Assembly (NCBI RefSeq): GCF_001668615.1 | Contig: NZ_LZMC01000055.1 | Coordinates: forward strand, 179,838-243,837 | DNA length: 64,000 bases | Direction of reading: 5' to 3' | Source: Mycobacterium sp. 1274761.0 | Lineage (GTDB): Bacteria > Actinomycetota > Actinomycetes > Mycobacteriales > Mycobacteriaceae | In this document: piece by piece, positions 1 to 10,707 of the stretch | Layout: each line of letters opens with the position of its first letter | Position numbering within the stretch: the stretch's first letter is position 1 | Position numbers and translations under genes: made by a program | The notes under the pieces: model-generated | The model's database searches: none | Told to the model about the DNA's origin: nothing | The model's input: the letters and a program-made list of their open reading frames with translations, nothing else

Positions 1-267
1 CCGTTCGGCCGCACGGTCATCGACAAACCGGGGACCCGGCCCGGCGCGCTGATCGGCAACATCATCTGGGTGCTGCTGTTCGGCATCTGGCTGGCCATCG
101 GGCACATCGTCTCGGCCGTGGCGATGGCGGTGACCATCATCGGCATCCCGCTGGCGCTGGCCAACCTCAAGCTGATCCCCGTCTCCCTGGTGCCGCTGGG
201 CAAGGAGATCGTGCCCAGTGATCAGACACGTGCTGTGTCCTCAGACTCTTCGCGAGCCGCCGCATGA
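1..267 (+). CDS. YccF-domain membrane protein (3' part)
   Basis: The reading frame is open from the first base, so the 5' end lies outside the window. The visible 88 residues hold one strongly hydrophobic segment rich in I, W, G and A (about residues 17-55), with the GNIIW and GIPLALAN patterns typical of YccF (DUF307) small inner-membrane proteins. The stop overlaps the start of moaA in an ATGA, so the two are probably co-transcribed. In M. tuberculosis the gene next to moaA2 (Rv0870c) is of this family. Its function is unknown; no transport or enzymatic role can be inferred from the sequence. Confidence 0.75.
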   Translation, partial: PFGRTVIDKPGTRPGALIGNIIWVLLFGIWLAIGHIVSAVAMAVTIIGIPLALANLKLIPVSLVPLGKEIVPSDQTRAVSSDSSRAAA

Positions 268-1316
268 CCGTCACCGCACTCGGCGTCCCGTCGGTGCTGC
301 GGTCCGTCGGACCGGCGCCGGCGGACGGGCCGCTGATCGACACCTACGGCCGCGTCGCCACCGATCTGCGGGTGTCGCTGACCGACCGCTGCAACCTGCG
401 CTGCACCTACTGCATGCCCGCCGAGGGCCTCGACTGGATGCCCGGTGGCGAGCTGCTGACCGTCGACGAGCTCACCCGGTTGATGCGCATCGCGGTGACC
501 CGCCTCGGCGTCACCCGCGTGCGCTTCACGGGCGGCGAGCCGCTGCTGGTCAAACGCCTCGACGACGTCATCGCGGCCACCGCCTCGTTGCGACCGCGTC
601 CCGAAATCACATTGACCACCAACGGAATTGGCCTGGACCGACGGGCGGCGGCCCTGAAGCGGGCAGGGCTGAACCGGATCAACGTCTCGCTGGACACCGT
701 CGATGCCGAGCACTTCACCCGCATCACGCGCCGCGACCGACTGGCCGACGTCCTTGCTGGCCTCGCCGCGGCACATCGGGCCGGTTTGCGCCCGGTGAAG
801 GTCAACGCCGTGCTCGACCCGGCGACGGGCCTCGACGATGCGGTGTCGCTGCTGCGGTTCTGCCTCGACCACGACTACCAGCTCCGGATCATCGAGCAGA
901 TGCCGTTGGACGCCGGGCATCAGTGGTCGCGGCGCACGACCCTCGGCGCCGACGATGTGCTGGCCGGCCTGCGACGGCACTTCACCTTGACACCGGATCC
1001 CGCTCCGCGCGGTTCGGCGCCCGCACAACTGTGGCTCGTCGACGGCGGACCGGCGACGGTGGGCATCATCGCTTCCGTCTCGCACGCGTTCTGCGCGGAC
1101 TGCGACCGCACCCGGCTGACCGCTGACGGCCAGGTGCGCAGCTGCCTGTTCTCGCGTGAGGAGACCGACCTGCGCGGCCTGATGCGCGCGGGCGCCGACG
1201 ACGACGCCGTCGAGGCCGCCTGGCGCGCCGCCATGTGGGCCAAGCCGGCCGGCCACGGCATCAACGATCCCGGCTTCGTGCAGCCCGACCGACCGATGAG
1301 CGCGATCGGCGGGTGA
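264..1316 (+). CDS. moaA: GTP 3',8-cyclase MoaA
   Basis: Radical SAM enzyme that catalyses the first step of molybdenum cofactor synthesis, rearranging GTP to 3',8-cyclo-H2GTP. The 350-residue length is normal for the family. The N-terminal cluster motif C-x3-C-x2-C is at C43, C47 and C50. A second Cys set (FCADCDR, then SCLF) near residues 270-295 would bind the C-terminal 4Fe-4S cluster that holds GTP. The protein ends in the Gly-Gly that MoaA needs for activity. The start is chosen by the ATGA overlap with the upstream gene. moaD follows at once, and moaE, mog and moaC are close by, so this is the MoaA2-type locus of mycobacteria. Confidence 0.95.
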   Translation: MTVTALGVPSVLRSVGPAPADGPLIDTYGRVATDLRVSLTDRCNLRCTYCMPAEGLDWMPGGELLTVDELTRLMRIAVTRLGVTRVRFTGGEPLLVKRLDDVIAATASLRPRPEITLTTNGIGLDRRAAALKRAGLNRINVSLDTVDAEHFTRITRRDRLADVLAGLAAAHRAGLRPVKVNAVLDPATGLDDAVSLLRFCLDHDYQLRIIEQMPLDAGHQWSRRTTLGADDVLAGLRRHFTLTPDPAPRGSAPAQLWLVDGGPATVGIIASVSHAFCADCDRTRLTADGQVRSCLFSREETDLRGLMRAGADDDAVEAAWRAAMWAKPAGHGINDPGFVQPDRPMSAIGG

Positions 1317-1321
1317 CGACG

Positions 1322-1588
1322 ATGGAGACGACGACGGCGATCCAGCTGAGCGTCCGTTATTTCGCTGGCGCCCGGGCGGCAGCGGGTGTCGAGACAGAAG
1401 CGCTGCGCGTGCCACCGGGCACCAGCGTCGCGGCGCTCGTCGAAACCCTTGCGGCGCGCGGTCCCGAGTTCGCCCGCGTGCTGCGCCGGTGTTCGTTTCT
1501 GTGCGACGGGATTGCGGTGCGCGACGAGACGAAGCCGCTGACCGACGGCCAGACAATCGATGTGCTGCCGCCTTTCGCCGGCGGCTAA
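1322..1588 (+). CDS. moaD: Molybdopterin synthase small subunit MoaD
   Basis: Ubiquitin-like sulfur carrier of 88 residues that, as a C-terminal thiocarboxylate, donates sulfur to precursor Z in the MoaD-MoaE synthase. It ends in the required Gly-Gly (PPFAGG). The fold signature VPPGTSVAALVETLA and DGQTIDVLPPFAGG matches the family. Two starts are possible: GTG at 1313, overlapping the moaA stop, or ATG at 1322; the ATG is used here. It forms one transcription unit with moaA. The partner moaE lies on the other side of rpfA on the opposite strand. Confidence 0.9.
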   Translation: METTTAIQLSVRYFAGARAAAGVETEALRVPPGTSVAALVETLAARGPEFARVLRRCSFLCDGIAVRDETKPLTDGQTIDVLPPFAGG

Positions 1589-1589
1589 C

Positions 1590-1605
1590 CGTGATTTGCA
1601 TCACA
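1590..1605 (+). promoter_or_regulatory. CRP-like operator upstream of rpfA
   Basis: The sequence CGTGATTTGCATCACA matches the cAMP-CRP consensus TGTGA-N6-TCACA at nine of ten specified bases. It sits directly after the moaD stop and about 420 bp before the rpfA start, upstream of the riboswitch. It is established that the M. tuberculosis CRP protein (Rv3676) controls rpfA transcription, so the same logic is likely here. The transcription start is not visible, so the spacing to the promoter is unknown. Confidence 0.6.
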
Positions 1606-1809
1606 TAACGAAATGATCACGACCGGCCTGCTGCGCGCTGTGAGGACGGTATCCGCCTCGGAATCCCCGCGAATCCAGCGGTTTTAGAACGCTATTAGGA
1701 TTTGCCGACCCTCGAAACGCCCGACTCGCCAGAAAATGACGACAACGCGGCGAACCGTTATGTTCTTCCGCAAGCCAGTCGACCCTAATCGACTAGCCCT
1801 TCCTGTCCG

Positions 1810-3228
<1,419 letters not shown>

Positions 3229-3237
3229 TCGGTCCGC

Positions 3238-3666
3238 TTAAGCCGAACCGACCCATTCGTCGGCGCCGTCGGCGAAGAACTGGTGTTTCCACACCGGCAA
3301 GCGCGCCTTGACGGTGTCTACCAACCGTGCGCAGGTGTCGAACGCCGCCTGCCGGTGATCGGCGGCGACGGCGGCCACCAATGCGGCGTCACCGATTTCC
3401 AGCGCGCCGATGCGGTGGCTGACGGCGATGGCGCGCACACCCGCGCAGTCGGCGGCGATCTCGGCGGCCACCTCGGAGAGGGTCTGCGCAGCCGTCGGGT
3501 GAGCCGAATACTCCAGCCGGGTGACGGCGCGCCCGCCGTCGTGATCGCGGACGACACCGGCGAAGCCGACGACGGCGCCGGCGGCCTGATGCGCGACCAT
3601 GACCTCGTGCTCGGCGAGCTCAATGGTGTGCTCGGTGAGATCGGCGCGCAGCACGATCGCGGTCAT
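3238..3666 (-). CDS. moaE: Molybdopterin synthase catalytic subunit MoaE
   Basis: Large subunit of molybdopterin synthase; it inserts two sulfurs into precursor Z using MoaD thiocarboxylate. The 142 residues include the conserved GVVRDHDGG turn near residue 40 and the C-terminal active-site stretch [13 protein letters not shown] with its lysines, followed by [10 protein letters not shown]. The start overlaps the mog stop in an ATGA, so it is the last gene of the minus-strand operon moaC-mog-moaE. It is convergent with rpfA, with only nine bases between stops. Confidence 0.93.
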   Translation of the reverse strand: MTAIVLRADLTEHTIELAEHEVMVAHQAAGAVVGFAGVVRDHDGGRAVTRLEYSAHPTAAQTLSEVAAEIAADCAGVRAIAVSHRIGALEIGDAALVAAVAADHRQAAFDTCARLVDTVKARLPVWKHQFFADGADEWVGSA

Positions 3667-4163
3667 TGCGAATGATCCTTGCCCGCGAGCTGATCCAGCG
3701 CGTGGTCGAGGACATCGTCGAGGACACCGAGGCCGTCTTTCACGCCGCCGGTCGAGCCCGGCAGATTGACGATCAACGTGCCCGCCCGTACCCCGCACAC
3801 GCCGCGTGACAGCACGGATGTCGGCACGTCCGGCAGCCCCGACCGCCGGATCGCGTCGGCCAGACCCTGGATCTGGTAGTCAACGACGCTGGCGGTGGCA
3901 TCCGCAGTGCCGTCGGTCGGTGAAATGCCGGTGCCGCCGGAGGTGATGATGACGGCGGGGCGCTGCTCCAATGCGGCGTGCAGTGCCTGGGGCACCGAGC
4001 TGCCGTCGGGCACCACCGTCTGCGGCGGCACATCGAAACCGCGCTGGGTCAACCAGTCGACGATGAGCGGGCCGGTGCGGTCGGCGTACACGCCCGCGGC
4101 TGCCCGCGTCGAGGTGATGATCACGCGCGCCGTCCGCGATGTCCGCGATGTCCGCGATGTCAT
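3663..4163 (-). CDS. mog: Molybdopterin adenylyltransferase (MogA/MoaB family)
   Basis: Adenylates molybdopterin to prepare it for molybdate insertion. The family motifs [12 protein letters not shown] (about residue 77) and NLPGST (about 138) are present, and the 166-residue length is normal. The ATG at 4163 overlaps the moaC stop as ATGA, which decides the start over a GTG nine bases upstream. Right after the start the protein carries three Thr-Ser-Arg units encoded by an exact 9 bp tandem repeat; this tail is outside the catalytic fold and could be a slippage-prone region. Confidence 0.92.
   Translation of the reverse strand: MTSRTSRTSRTARVIITSTRAAAGVYADRTGPLIVDWLTQRGFDVPPQTVVPDGSSVPQALHAALEQRPAVIITSGGTGISPTDGTADATASVVDYQIQGLADAIRRSGLPDVPTSVLSRGVCGVRAGTLIVNLPGSTGGVKDGLGVLDDVLDHALDQLAGKDHSQ
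4132..4158. repeat. Triple 9 bp tandem repeat in the mog start region
   Basis: Three perfect copies of GTCCGCGAT on the plus strand lie just inside the mog coding sequence and encode Thr-Ser-Arg units after the initiator Met. Because the unit is nine bases, copy-number change would keep the frame. No function is known. Confidence 0.9.
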
Positions 4164-4642
4164 CGTGTCCACGTTCCCGTCTTGCCGCCCTCTTTGCGCA
4201 TCACCTGAATGTCGTCGATGCTTGCCGCGGGGTCGACGGCCTTGAGCATGTCGTAGAGCGTCAGCGCCGCCACGCTGACGGCCGTCAGCGCCTCCATCTC
4301 CACGCCGGTACGGTCGGTGCTGCGCACGGTCGCGGTGATGCCCACTTCGGCCTCACCGATCTCGAAGTCCACGTCCACCCCGGTCAACGCCAGCTGATGA
4401 CACAGCGGAATCAGGTCGCTGGTGCGCTTGGCCGCCAGGATGCCTGCGATGCGGGCGGTGGCCAGCGCGTCCCCTTTGGGCAGTCCGCCGGCGGCGATGA
4501 GGGCGACGACGTCAGGCCGCGTGCGCAGCACGCCCGCCGCGACCGCGGTGCGTGAAGTGGCGTCCTTGGCCGTGACGTCGACCATGTGGGCCGCACCCGA
4601 TTCGTCGAGGTGCGACAGCCGGCCGCGATCGGCGTCGGCCAC
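4160..4642 (-). CDS. moaC: Cyclic pyranopterin monophosphate synthase MoaC
   Basis: Converts 3',8-cyclo-H2GTP to cyclic pyranopterin monophosphate, the step after MoaA. The sequence has the family motifs [15 protein letters not shown] at the N-terminus, [13 protein letters not shown], the [10 protein letters not shown] helix with its catalytic His, and the C-terminal [15 protein letters not shown] segment (here [11 protein letters not shown]), then MLKAVDP and a Lys-rich KEGGKTG end with the catalytic Lys. At 160 residues it is full length. It heads the moaC-mog-moaE operon and starts next to a small upstream gene. Confidence 0.94.
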   Translation of the reverse strand: MADADRGRLSHLDESGAAHMVDVTAKDATSRTAVAAGVLRTRPDVVALIAAGGLPKGDALATARIAGILAAKRTSDLIPLCHQLALTGVDVDFEIGEAEVGITATVRSTDRTGVEMEALTAVSVAALTLYDMLKAVDPAASIDDIQVMRKEGGKTGTWTR

Positions 4643-4644
4643 CG

Positions 4645-4833
4645 TTACCTGTTGACGACGGTGACTGGGTGGCAGTACGGCAGATCCTCGGAAGGCAGCG
4701 GGAAGGTCAGGTCGCCGTAGGGCGACAGCGCCCCGGTCCGGTCTGCGGCCAACTCACTCACCGCGTGATCATGTTCGCCGTCGGTGGCCGGCCATCCGTT
4801 GTCGACATAGCGGTTTTTCTTCTTATCTGCCAC
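4645..4833 (-). CDS. Small conserved hypothetical protein
   Basis: A 62-residue hydrophilic protein with a Lys-rich start ([24 protein letters not shown] in part) and an acidic middle. No membrane segment or catalytic motif is visible. The GTG at 4833 is taken as start because the residues after it are the charged, mycobacteria-typical part, while upstream sequence overlaps the promoter side of the divergent helicase-associated gene. Its stop lies two bases before the moaC start, so it is likely co-transcribed with the cofactor genes. M. tuberculosis has a small gene at the same place (Rv0863). Function unknown. Confidence 0.65.
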   Translation of the reverse strand: MADKKKNRYVDNGWPATDGEHDHAVSELAADRTGALSPYGDLTFPLPSEDLPYCHPVTVVNR

Positions 4834-4925
4834 GCCCACATTGTGGCAGGCGACGCGACCCGGTGCGACACCGGCGCGGACGCGACGAGCGGCAGGCACA
4901 GAAGCCTGCTTTACGCTGGTCAGTA

Positions 4926-7178
4926 ATGTCCGAACACACCCCGGGCGCCCCGTTGGGCGCCTGGCTTGCCGATTTGCCTGACGAGCGGCTGATCCGGCTG
5001 CTGGAGCTGCGGCCGGACCTGACCCAGCCGCCACCGGGCAGCATCGCGGCGCTGGCCGCCCGGGCGCAGGCCCGGCAGTCGGTCAAGGCCGCCACCGACG
5101 AACTGGACTTCCTGCACCTGGCCGTGCTCGACGCGCTGCTGACGCTGCACGCGGAGACGACGCCGGTGCCGCTGACAAAACTGACCGCGCTGATCGGTGA
5201 CCGGGTCGACGAGGAGGCGATCGCCGCCGCCGTGGACAACCTGCGCGAGCGGGCGCTGGTGTGGGGCGACCCCGAGGTCAGGGTCGCCGCGGAGGCGTCG
5301 GCCGGGCTGCCCTGGTATCCGGGCCAGGCGGTGCTCGAGGGCGCCGAATACGTCGGCGAGCAGATCGCCGACCGGCTCGCCGACGTCGATGAGGCCCAGC
5401 GCGATCTGCTGCGTCGGCTGACGGAGGGCTCGCCGATGGGCCGCACCAGGGACGCGGCGCCTGGCACACCGCCCGACCGCCCCGTGCAGCGGCTGCTGTC
5501 GGCGGGCTTGCTGCGGCAGGTCGACGAGGAAACCGTGATCCTGCCCCGGCTCGTCGGCCAGGCGCTGCGCGGTGAGGTGCCCGGCCCGGTCGAGCTGACC
5601 CCACCCGACCCGGTCGTGTCGACGACCACCGCCGCCGACGTCGACGCGGTTGCCGCTGGTGCGGTCATCGACCTGCTGCGTGAAGTGGACGTGATGATCG
5701 AAACCCTCGGCGCCACACCGGTTCCCGAACTCCGCAGCGGCGGCCTCGGTGTACGTGACGTCAAGCGGCTGACGAAGATTACCGGCGTCGACGAGCGCCG
5801 ACTGGGCCTGATCCTCGAGTTATCGGCGGCCGCGGGGCTGATCGCGGCGGGCTTGCCCGACCCCGAACCCGACGACGCCGGAGGCGGCCCGTATTGGGCG
5901 CCGACCGTGGCGGCGGACCGGTTCGTCGAGGCCCCGGTGGCAACGAGATGGCACCTGCTCGCCGCCACATGGCTGGACCTGGCCGCCCGGCCTGCCCTGA
6001 TCGGGGGTCGCGGTCCGGACGGCAAACCCTATGCGGCACTGTCTGATTCGTTGTACTCGACGGCCGCCCCGCTGGACCGCCGGCTGCTGCTGAGTGTGCT
6101 CGCCGACCTGCCGGCCGGCGCGGGTGTCGACGCCGCCGAGGCATCCAAGGCGATGATCTGGCGGCGCCCCCGGTGGGCGGTGCGGCTCCAGCCGCAGCCG
6201 GTCGGCGACTTGCTGACCGAGGCCCACACCCTCGGTATCGCCGGCCGCGGCGCGATCACCAGTCCCGGCCGCAAGCTGCTGTCCGGCGACGCCGACGCGG
6301 TCGACGCGATGGCGCGCGCGTTGCCGGATCCCATCGACCATTTCCTGCTTCAGGCCGACCTCACCGTGATCGTGCCCGGCCCGCTCGAACGCAACCTCGC
6401 CGAACAACTGGCGTCGGTCGCGACGGTCGAATCGGCGGGCGCGGCGATGGTGTACCGAATCAGCGAGCCGTCGATCCGGCGGGCACTGGACACCGGCCGC
6501 ACCGCCAGCGAGTTGCATGCGCTGTTCGAGCGCCACTCGAAAACCCCTGTGCCGCAGGGACTGACCTACCTGATCGACGATGTGGCGCGCAGGCACGGAC
6601 AGCTGCGCGTCGGGATGGCCGCCTCGTTCGTCCGCTGTGAGGATCCTGCGCTGTTGACCCAAGCGGTCGCATCGTCGGCCGCCGTACCGCTCGAGCTGCG
6701 CCTGCTCGCTCCCACCGTCGCGGTATCCCAGGCGCCGATCTCGGAGGTGCTTGCCGCACTGCGCACCGCGGGTTTCGCGCCCGCAGCCGAAGACTCGACC
6801 GGCGCGATCGTCGACATCCGCGCCCGAGGGATGCGGGTGCCGGTCCCCACCCATCGCCGGGTGCCGCGGCAACCGGCGCCGCCGACGGGCCAGACGCTCG
6901 GCGCCATCGTCGCGGTACTGCGCAAGGTGGCCGCCCAGCCCTTCGCCAACATGCGGATCGACCCGGCGGTGGCCATCTCCGAGCTGCAGGAGGCGGCCCG
7001 GCTGCAGAGCTCGGTGGTGATCGGCTACGTCGACGCCGCCGGCGTGGCCACCCAGCGGGTGGTGGCGCCTATCAGCATCCGCGGCGGGCAGCTGACGGCG
7101 TGGGATCCGGCCACCGGCCGCGTGCGCGACTTCGCCATTCATCGGGTCACGTCGGTGGTCTCCGCCGACCCGGGATAA
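4926..7178 (+). CDS. Helicase-associated (Helicase_C_3-type) DNA-binding protein
   Basis: A 750-residue protein starting [20 protein letters not shown] and containing repeated Leu- and Ala-rich helices of winged-helix type, with no Walker motifs in the portions read. The C-terminal third ([20 protein letters not shown], then [10 protein letters not shown]) resembles the WYL-like/helicase-associated end seen in the M. tuberculosis protein Rv0862c. That protein sits beside the XPB helicase Rv0861c, as here. The two genes are on the same strand, 80 bp apart. A role assisting the helicase in repair is inferred from position only. Confidence 0.75.
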   Translation: MSEHTPGAPLGAWLADLPDERLIRLLELRPDLTQPPPGSIAALAARAQARQSVKAATDELDFLHLAVLDALLTLHAETTPVPLTKLTALIGDRVDEEAIAAAVDNLRERALVWGDPEVRVAAEASAGLPWYPGQAVLEGAEYVGEQIADRLADVDEAQRDLLRRLTEGSPMGRTRDAAPGTPPDRPVQRLLSAGLLRQVDEETVILPRLVGQALRGEVPGPVELTPPDPVVSTTTAADVDAVAAGAVIDLLREVDVMIETLGATPVPELRSGGLGVRDVKRLTKITGVDERRLGLILELSAAAGLIAAGLPDPEPDDAGGGPYWAPTVAADRFVEAPVATRWHLLAATWLDLAARPALIGGRGPDGKPYAALSDSLYSTAAPLDRRLLLSVLADLPAGAGVDAAEASKAMIWRRPRWAVRLQPQPVGDLLTEAHTLGIAGRGAITSPGRKLLSGDADAVDAMARALPDPIDHFLLQADLTVIVPGPLERNLAEQLASVATVESAGAAMVYRISEPSIRRALDTGRTASELHALFERHSKTPVPQGLTYLIDDVARRHGQLRVGMAASFVRCEDPALLTQAVASSAAVPLELRLLAPTVAVSQAPISEVLAALRTAGFAPAAEDSTGAIVDIRARGMRVPVPTHRRVPRQPAPPTGQTLGAIVAVLRKVAAQPFANMRIDPAVAISELQEAARLQSSVVIGYVDAAGVATQRVVAPISIRGGQLTAWDPATGRVRDFAIHRVTSVVSADPG

Positions 7179-7258
7179 CGGCAAGCCTGACCGTAAAACC
7201 GCAGTTCACACCCGCTCGGGACAGCCGACGTCGGCGGCATCGGGATAATGGACGAGTT

Positions 7259-8908
7259 ATGACAGACGGCCCCTTGATCGTGCAGTCCGATAAGACGGTG
7301 CTGCTCGAAGTCGACCACCAACAAGCCGCTGCAGCGCGCGCGGCCATCGCCCCCTTCGCGGAGCTGGAACGCGCGCCCGAGCACGTGCACACCTACCGCA
7401 TCACGCCGCTGGCGTTGTGGAATGCGCGCGCCGCAGGACACGACGCCGAGCAGGTCGTCGACGCGCTGGTAACCTTCTCCCGCTACGCGGTCCCCCAACC
7501 GCTGCTCGTCGACATCGTCGACACCATGGCCCGCTACGGGCGCCTGCAGCTGGTCAAACATCCCGCCCATGGCCTGACGTTGGTCAGCCTCGACCGCGCC
7601 GTGCTCGAAGAGGTGCTGCGCAACAAGAAGATCGCACCGATGCTGGGCGCCCGCATCGACGACGACACCGTCGTGGTGCACAACAGCGAGCGTGGCCGGG
7701 TCAAACAGATGTTGCTCAAGATCGGCTGGCCCGCAGAGGATCTCGCCGGCTATGTCGACGGCGAAAAGCACCCCATCAGCCTGGCACAGGACGGCTGGCA
7801 CCTACGCGACTACCAGGAGATGGCCGCCGAGTCGTTCTGGGAGGGCGGCTCGGGCGTCGTGGTCCTGCCATGCGGGGCGGGCAAGACGCTCGTCGGCGCT
7901 GCGGCGATGGCCAAGGCGGGGGCGACGACGCTGATCCTGGTCACCAACACTGTCGCGGGCAGGCAGTGGAAACGTGAACTGATCAACAGAACGTCGTTGA
8001 CCGAGGAGGAGATCGGCGAGTATTCCGGCGAGAAGAAGGAGATTCGCCCCGTCACCATCGCCACCTATCAGGTGATCACGCGCCGCACCAAGGGTGAATA
8101 CCGCCACCTCGAGCTGTTCGACAGCCGCGACTGGGGCCTCATCATCTACGACGAGGTCCATCTGCTGCCCGCCCCCGTCTTCCGGATGACTGCCGATCTG
8201 CAATCGCGGCGCCGACTCGGGTTGACCGCCACCCTGATCCGCGAGGACGGCCGCGAGGGCGACGTGTTCAGCCTGATCGGCCCGAAGCGGTACGACGCCC
8301 CGTGGAAGGACATCGAGGCACAGGGCTGGATCGCGCCCGCGGAATGCATCGAGGTGCGGGTGACGATGACCGACAACGAGCGGATGCTGTATGCCACGGC
8401 AGAGCCGGACGAACGCTACAAGCTCTGCTCGACGGTGCACACCAAAATCGCGGTGGTGAAGTCGATCCTCGACAAACACAAAGGCGAGCAGACGTTGGTG
8501 ATCGGCGCGTATCTCGACCAGCTCGACGAGCTGGGTCGAGAGCTCGACGCCCCTGTGATCCAGGGCTCAACCAAGACCGCCGAGCGCGAGGCGCTGTTCG
8601 ACTCGTTCCGCCGCGGCGAAATCTCGACGCTGGTCGTGTCGAAAGTTGCCAACTTCTCCATCGATCTCCCGGAAGCCTCTGTGGCCGTTCAGGTTTCGGG
8701 AACCTTTGGTTCCCGGCAAGAGGAGGCGCAGCGGCTGGGCCGGCTGCTTCGACCCAAGCACGACGGCGGCGGCGCGATCTTCTACTCCGTGGTGTCGCGC
8801 GACAGCCTGGATGCCGAGTACGCCGCACACCGTCAACGCTTCCTCGCCGAACAGGGCTACGGCTACGTCATCAAGGACGCCGACGACCTGCTGGGGCCTG
8901 CGATCTAG
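7259..8908 (+). CDS. XPB/Ercc3-type DNA repair helicase
   Basis: A 549-residue superfamily 2 helicase. The N-terminal domain (about 1-170) has the SDKTVLLEVDH and PFAELERAPEHVHTYRITPLA features of bacterial XPB. The Walker A motif LPCGAGKT is near residue 205, followed by DEVHLLPAPVF (motif II), GLTATLIREDGREG (motif III region) and SGTFGSRQEEAQRLGRLLRPK with the motif VI arginines. Bacterial XPB is known to be a 3'-5' ATP-dependent helicase linked to nucleotide excision repair. The ATG at 7259 is chosen since the conserved N-terminus begins there; upstream residues belong to the previous gene's other frame. Confidence 0.93.
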   Translation: MTDGPLIVQSDKTVLLEVDHQQAAAARAAIAPFAELERAPEHVHTYRITPLALWNARAAGHDAEQVVDALVTFSRYAVPQPLLVDIVDTMARYGRLQLVKHPAHGLTLVSLDRAVLEEVLRNKKIAPMLGARIDDDTVVVHNSERGRVKQMLLKIGWPAEDLAGYVDGEKHPISLAQDGWHLRDYQEMAAESFWEGGSGVVVLPCGAGKTLVGAAAMAKAGATTLILVTNTVAGRQWKRELINRTSLTEEEIGEYSGEKKEIRPVTIATYQVITRRTKGEYRHLELFDSRDWGLIIYDEVHLLPAPVFRMTADLQSRRRLGLTATLIREDGREGDVFSLIGPKRYDAPWKDIEAQGWIAPAECIEVRVTMTDNERMLYATAEPDERYKLCSTVHTKIAVVKSILDKHKGEQTLVIGAYLDQLDELGRELDAPVIQGSTKTAEREALFDSFRRGEISTLVVSKVANFSIDLPEASVAVQVSGTFGSRQEEAQRLGRLLRPKHDGGGAIFYSVVSRDSLDAEYAAHRQRFLAEQGYGYVIKDADDLLGPAI

Positions 8909-8968
8909 ACGTGCGGGCTTTCCGCGCGTTTGCCAGCGCGTACCTTCGCCGATGAATACCGTTGACCC

Positions 8969-10675
8969 ATGGCTGGAGACAGTCGAGGGGGAACGCGCGA
9001 CGATCTGCTACCGGCCGCCCGTGAGGCGTTTCGTCGCCGTGACTGGCAGGCCAGTTATGACTTGTTTGCCCGCGCGCAGCGGTCAGCGCCGCTCGACGTC
9101 GGGGATCTGGACGGTCTGGCGATCTCGGCATGGCGGATCGGCCGCTGCAAGGAGTCCGTCAGGCACGCCGAACAAGTCTTTTCCGAACTGGTTCGCACCG
9201 ATCGCATCGCTGCGGCAGCCAAAGCCGTCGATGTCGCGCTGGCCTGGCTCACCCGCGGCGATCTCAACATCGGCCAGGGCTGGATGAGCCGGGCACGCCG
9301 GCTCGTCGAGGACGCACCCGACGGCCCAACGCGGGCCTACCTCGTTTATCTGGAAGCGTGGATTGCTGACCTCGTCGGCGACGTCGACTGTCTGCAGCAG
9401 CGCGCCGAAACATTGCGCGCGATGTCGGAGCGGCTCGGGAGTCCCGTCGTCACCGCGATGGGCTTGATCGTCGACGCGCTTGCCGCGATCAAGCACGTCA
9501 GGATGCGCGAGGCGTTCGGACTCTTCGACGAGGCGATGTTGCCGGTATTGGCCGACGACGTGCCGCTGGAGTGGGCCGGCGACATCTACTGCCTGGTCTT
9601 GCACCATTGCCACCGGGTGGCCGACGCGCCGCGCATGCGGGCGTGGACCGAGTCCATGCGGCGGTGGTGTGACGACGTTGCCTCTTCGCCGACGTACGGC
9701 AGCTTGTGCGAGGTGTACCGGTTGCAGCTGCACGCCGCGACCGACGACTGCCGGACGCTCGAAGACAAGCTGTCGGCGACCAGCAGCATCCTGGAAGAAA
9801 TCAACACCTTCGCCGCTGCGGAGGCCTACTACCAGCTCGGCGAGGCGCGTCGCATGCGCGGTGACGTCACCGGCGCGCTCACGGCGTTCGGCCGAGCTCG
9901 GGAAATGGGTTGCGACCCGCAGCCCGGTGAGGCGCTGGTGCGGCTACAGCAGGGTGACACGGAGTCGGCCTGGACGTCGCTGCAGATGGCGTTGGGATGG
10001 CAGGACCGCATCGGTCGGATACGACTACTACTCGCCGCGGTGGAGGTGGCCCTCGCACGGAATGACGTCGAGGAAGCCGAGACCCTATGCCGCGAGCTTG
10101 AAGAAGGTGCAACCGATTACGGCACACGAGGTTTCAGGGCGTGGGCGGCGCATGCGCGGGGAGCCGTCCTCACTACTCGTGGCCAGTACGAGCAGGCGCT
10201 CGACGCGATGTGCGCGGCATTGCGTGAGTATCGGGCGCAACAATGCCGGTACGAAACCGCCGAGGTCTACCAATGGATGGCCCGCGCACACGCGGGGCTT
10301 GGCCAACAGCAGGTCGCCGCTGCTGACCAGGCCACCGCGCAGAGCATCTACCGCCAGCTCGGTACGGAGAAGGTGCGCCACGGTGCCCGTGTGAATCCTG
10401 GCGGGCTCACGAACCGAGAACGCGAGATTCTGTGCCGTATCGCCAGCGGCGGAACGAACAAGCAAGTGGCGCAACAGTTTGTCATCAGCGAGAAGACCGT
10501 GGCGCGTCATTTGGCCAACATCTACACCAAGCTGGGGGTCTCGTCGCGTACCGGCGCCGTCTCGTGGGCGTACGCCAACGATGTCGTCGGTGGCGACGGG
10601 CTACATCGATTGACCCATACGACACCCACCCAAATACACGATTCGACCGATGAATCGGGCGGTCCGCGCTTCTAG
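8969..10675 (+). CDS. LuxR-type regulator with TPR-like N-terminus
   Basis: A 568-residue protein. Residues 1-460 are all-helical, with repeated AEAYYQLGEARRMRGDV- and AHARGAVLTTRGQYEQALDA-like TPR units and no nucleotide-binding loop. The last 90 residues hold a LuxR helix-turn-helix: LTNREREILCRIASGG, NKQVAQQFVISEKTV and ARHLANIYTKLGVSSR. This is a MalT/LuxR-like layout without the ATPase part. It is 32 bp upstream of the methyltransferase-like gene on the same strand, so that gene may be in its operon or be its target. The ligand or target cannot be told from the sequence. Confidence 0.85.
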   Translation: MAGDSRGGTRDDLLPAAREAFRRRDWQASYDLFARAQRSAPLDVGDLDGLAISAWRIGRCKESVRHAEQVFSELVRTDRIAAAAKAVDVALAWLTRGDLNIGQGWMSRARRLVEDAPDGPTRAYLVYLEAWIADLVGDVDCLQQRAETLRAMSERLGSPVVTAMGLIVDALAAIKHVRMREAFGLFDEAMLPVLADDVPLEWAGDIYCLVLHHCHRVADAPRMRAWTESMRRWCDDVASSPTYGSLCEVYRLQLHAATDDCRTLEDKLSATSSILEEINTFAAAEAYYQLGEARRMRGDVTGALTAFGRAREMGCDPQPGEALVRLQQGDTESAWTSLQMALGWQDRIGRIRLLLAAVEVALARNDVEEAETLCRELEEGATDYGTRGFRAWAAHARGAVLTTRGQYEQALDAMCAALREYRAQQCRYETAEVYQWMARAHAGLGQQQVAAADQATAQSIYRQLGTEKVRHGARVNPGGLTNREREILCRIASGGTNKQVAQQFVISEKTVARHLANIYTKLGVSSRTGAVSWAYANDVVGGDGLHRLTHTTPTQIHDSTDESGGPRF

Positions 10676-10707
10676 CCTGATCACACGCCACTAGTAACGG
10701 AGACATC

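Noticed and set aside
222..1604. Long open frame on the minus strand opposite moaA and moaD
   Set aside because: It is Arg/Gly/His-rich without any motif and is a shadow of the moaA-moaD coding frames in GC-rich DNA.
5820..7184. Long minus-strand frame opposite the helicase-associated gene
   Set aside because: No motif and a low-complexity composition; the plus-strand gene explains the region.
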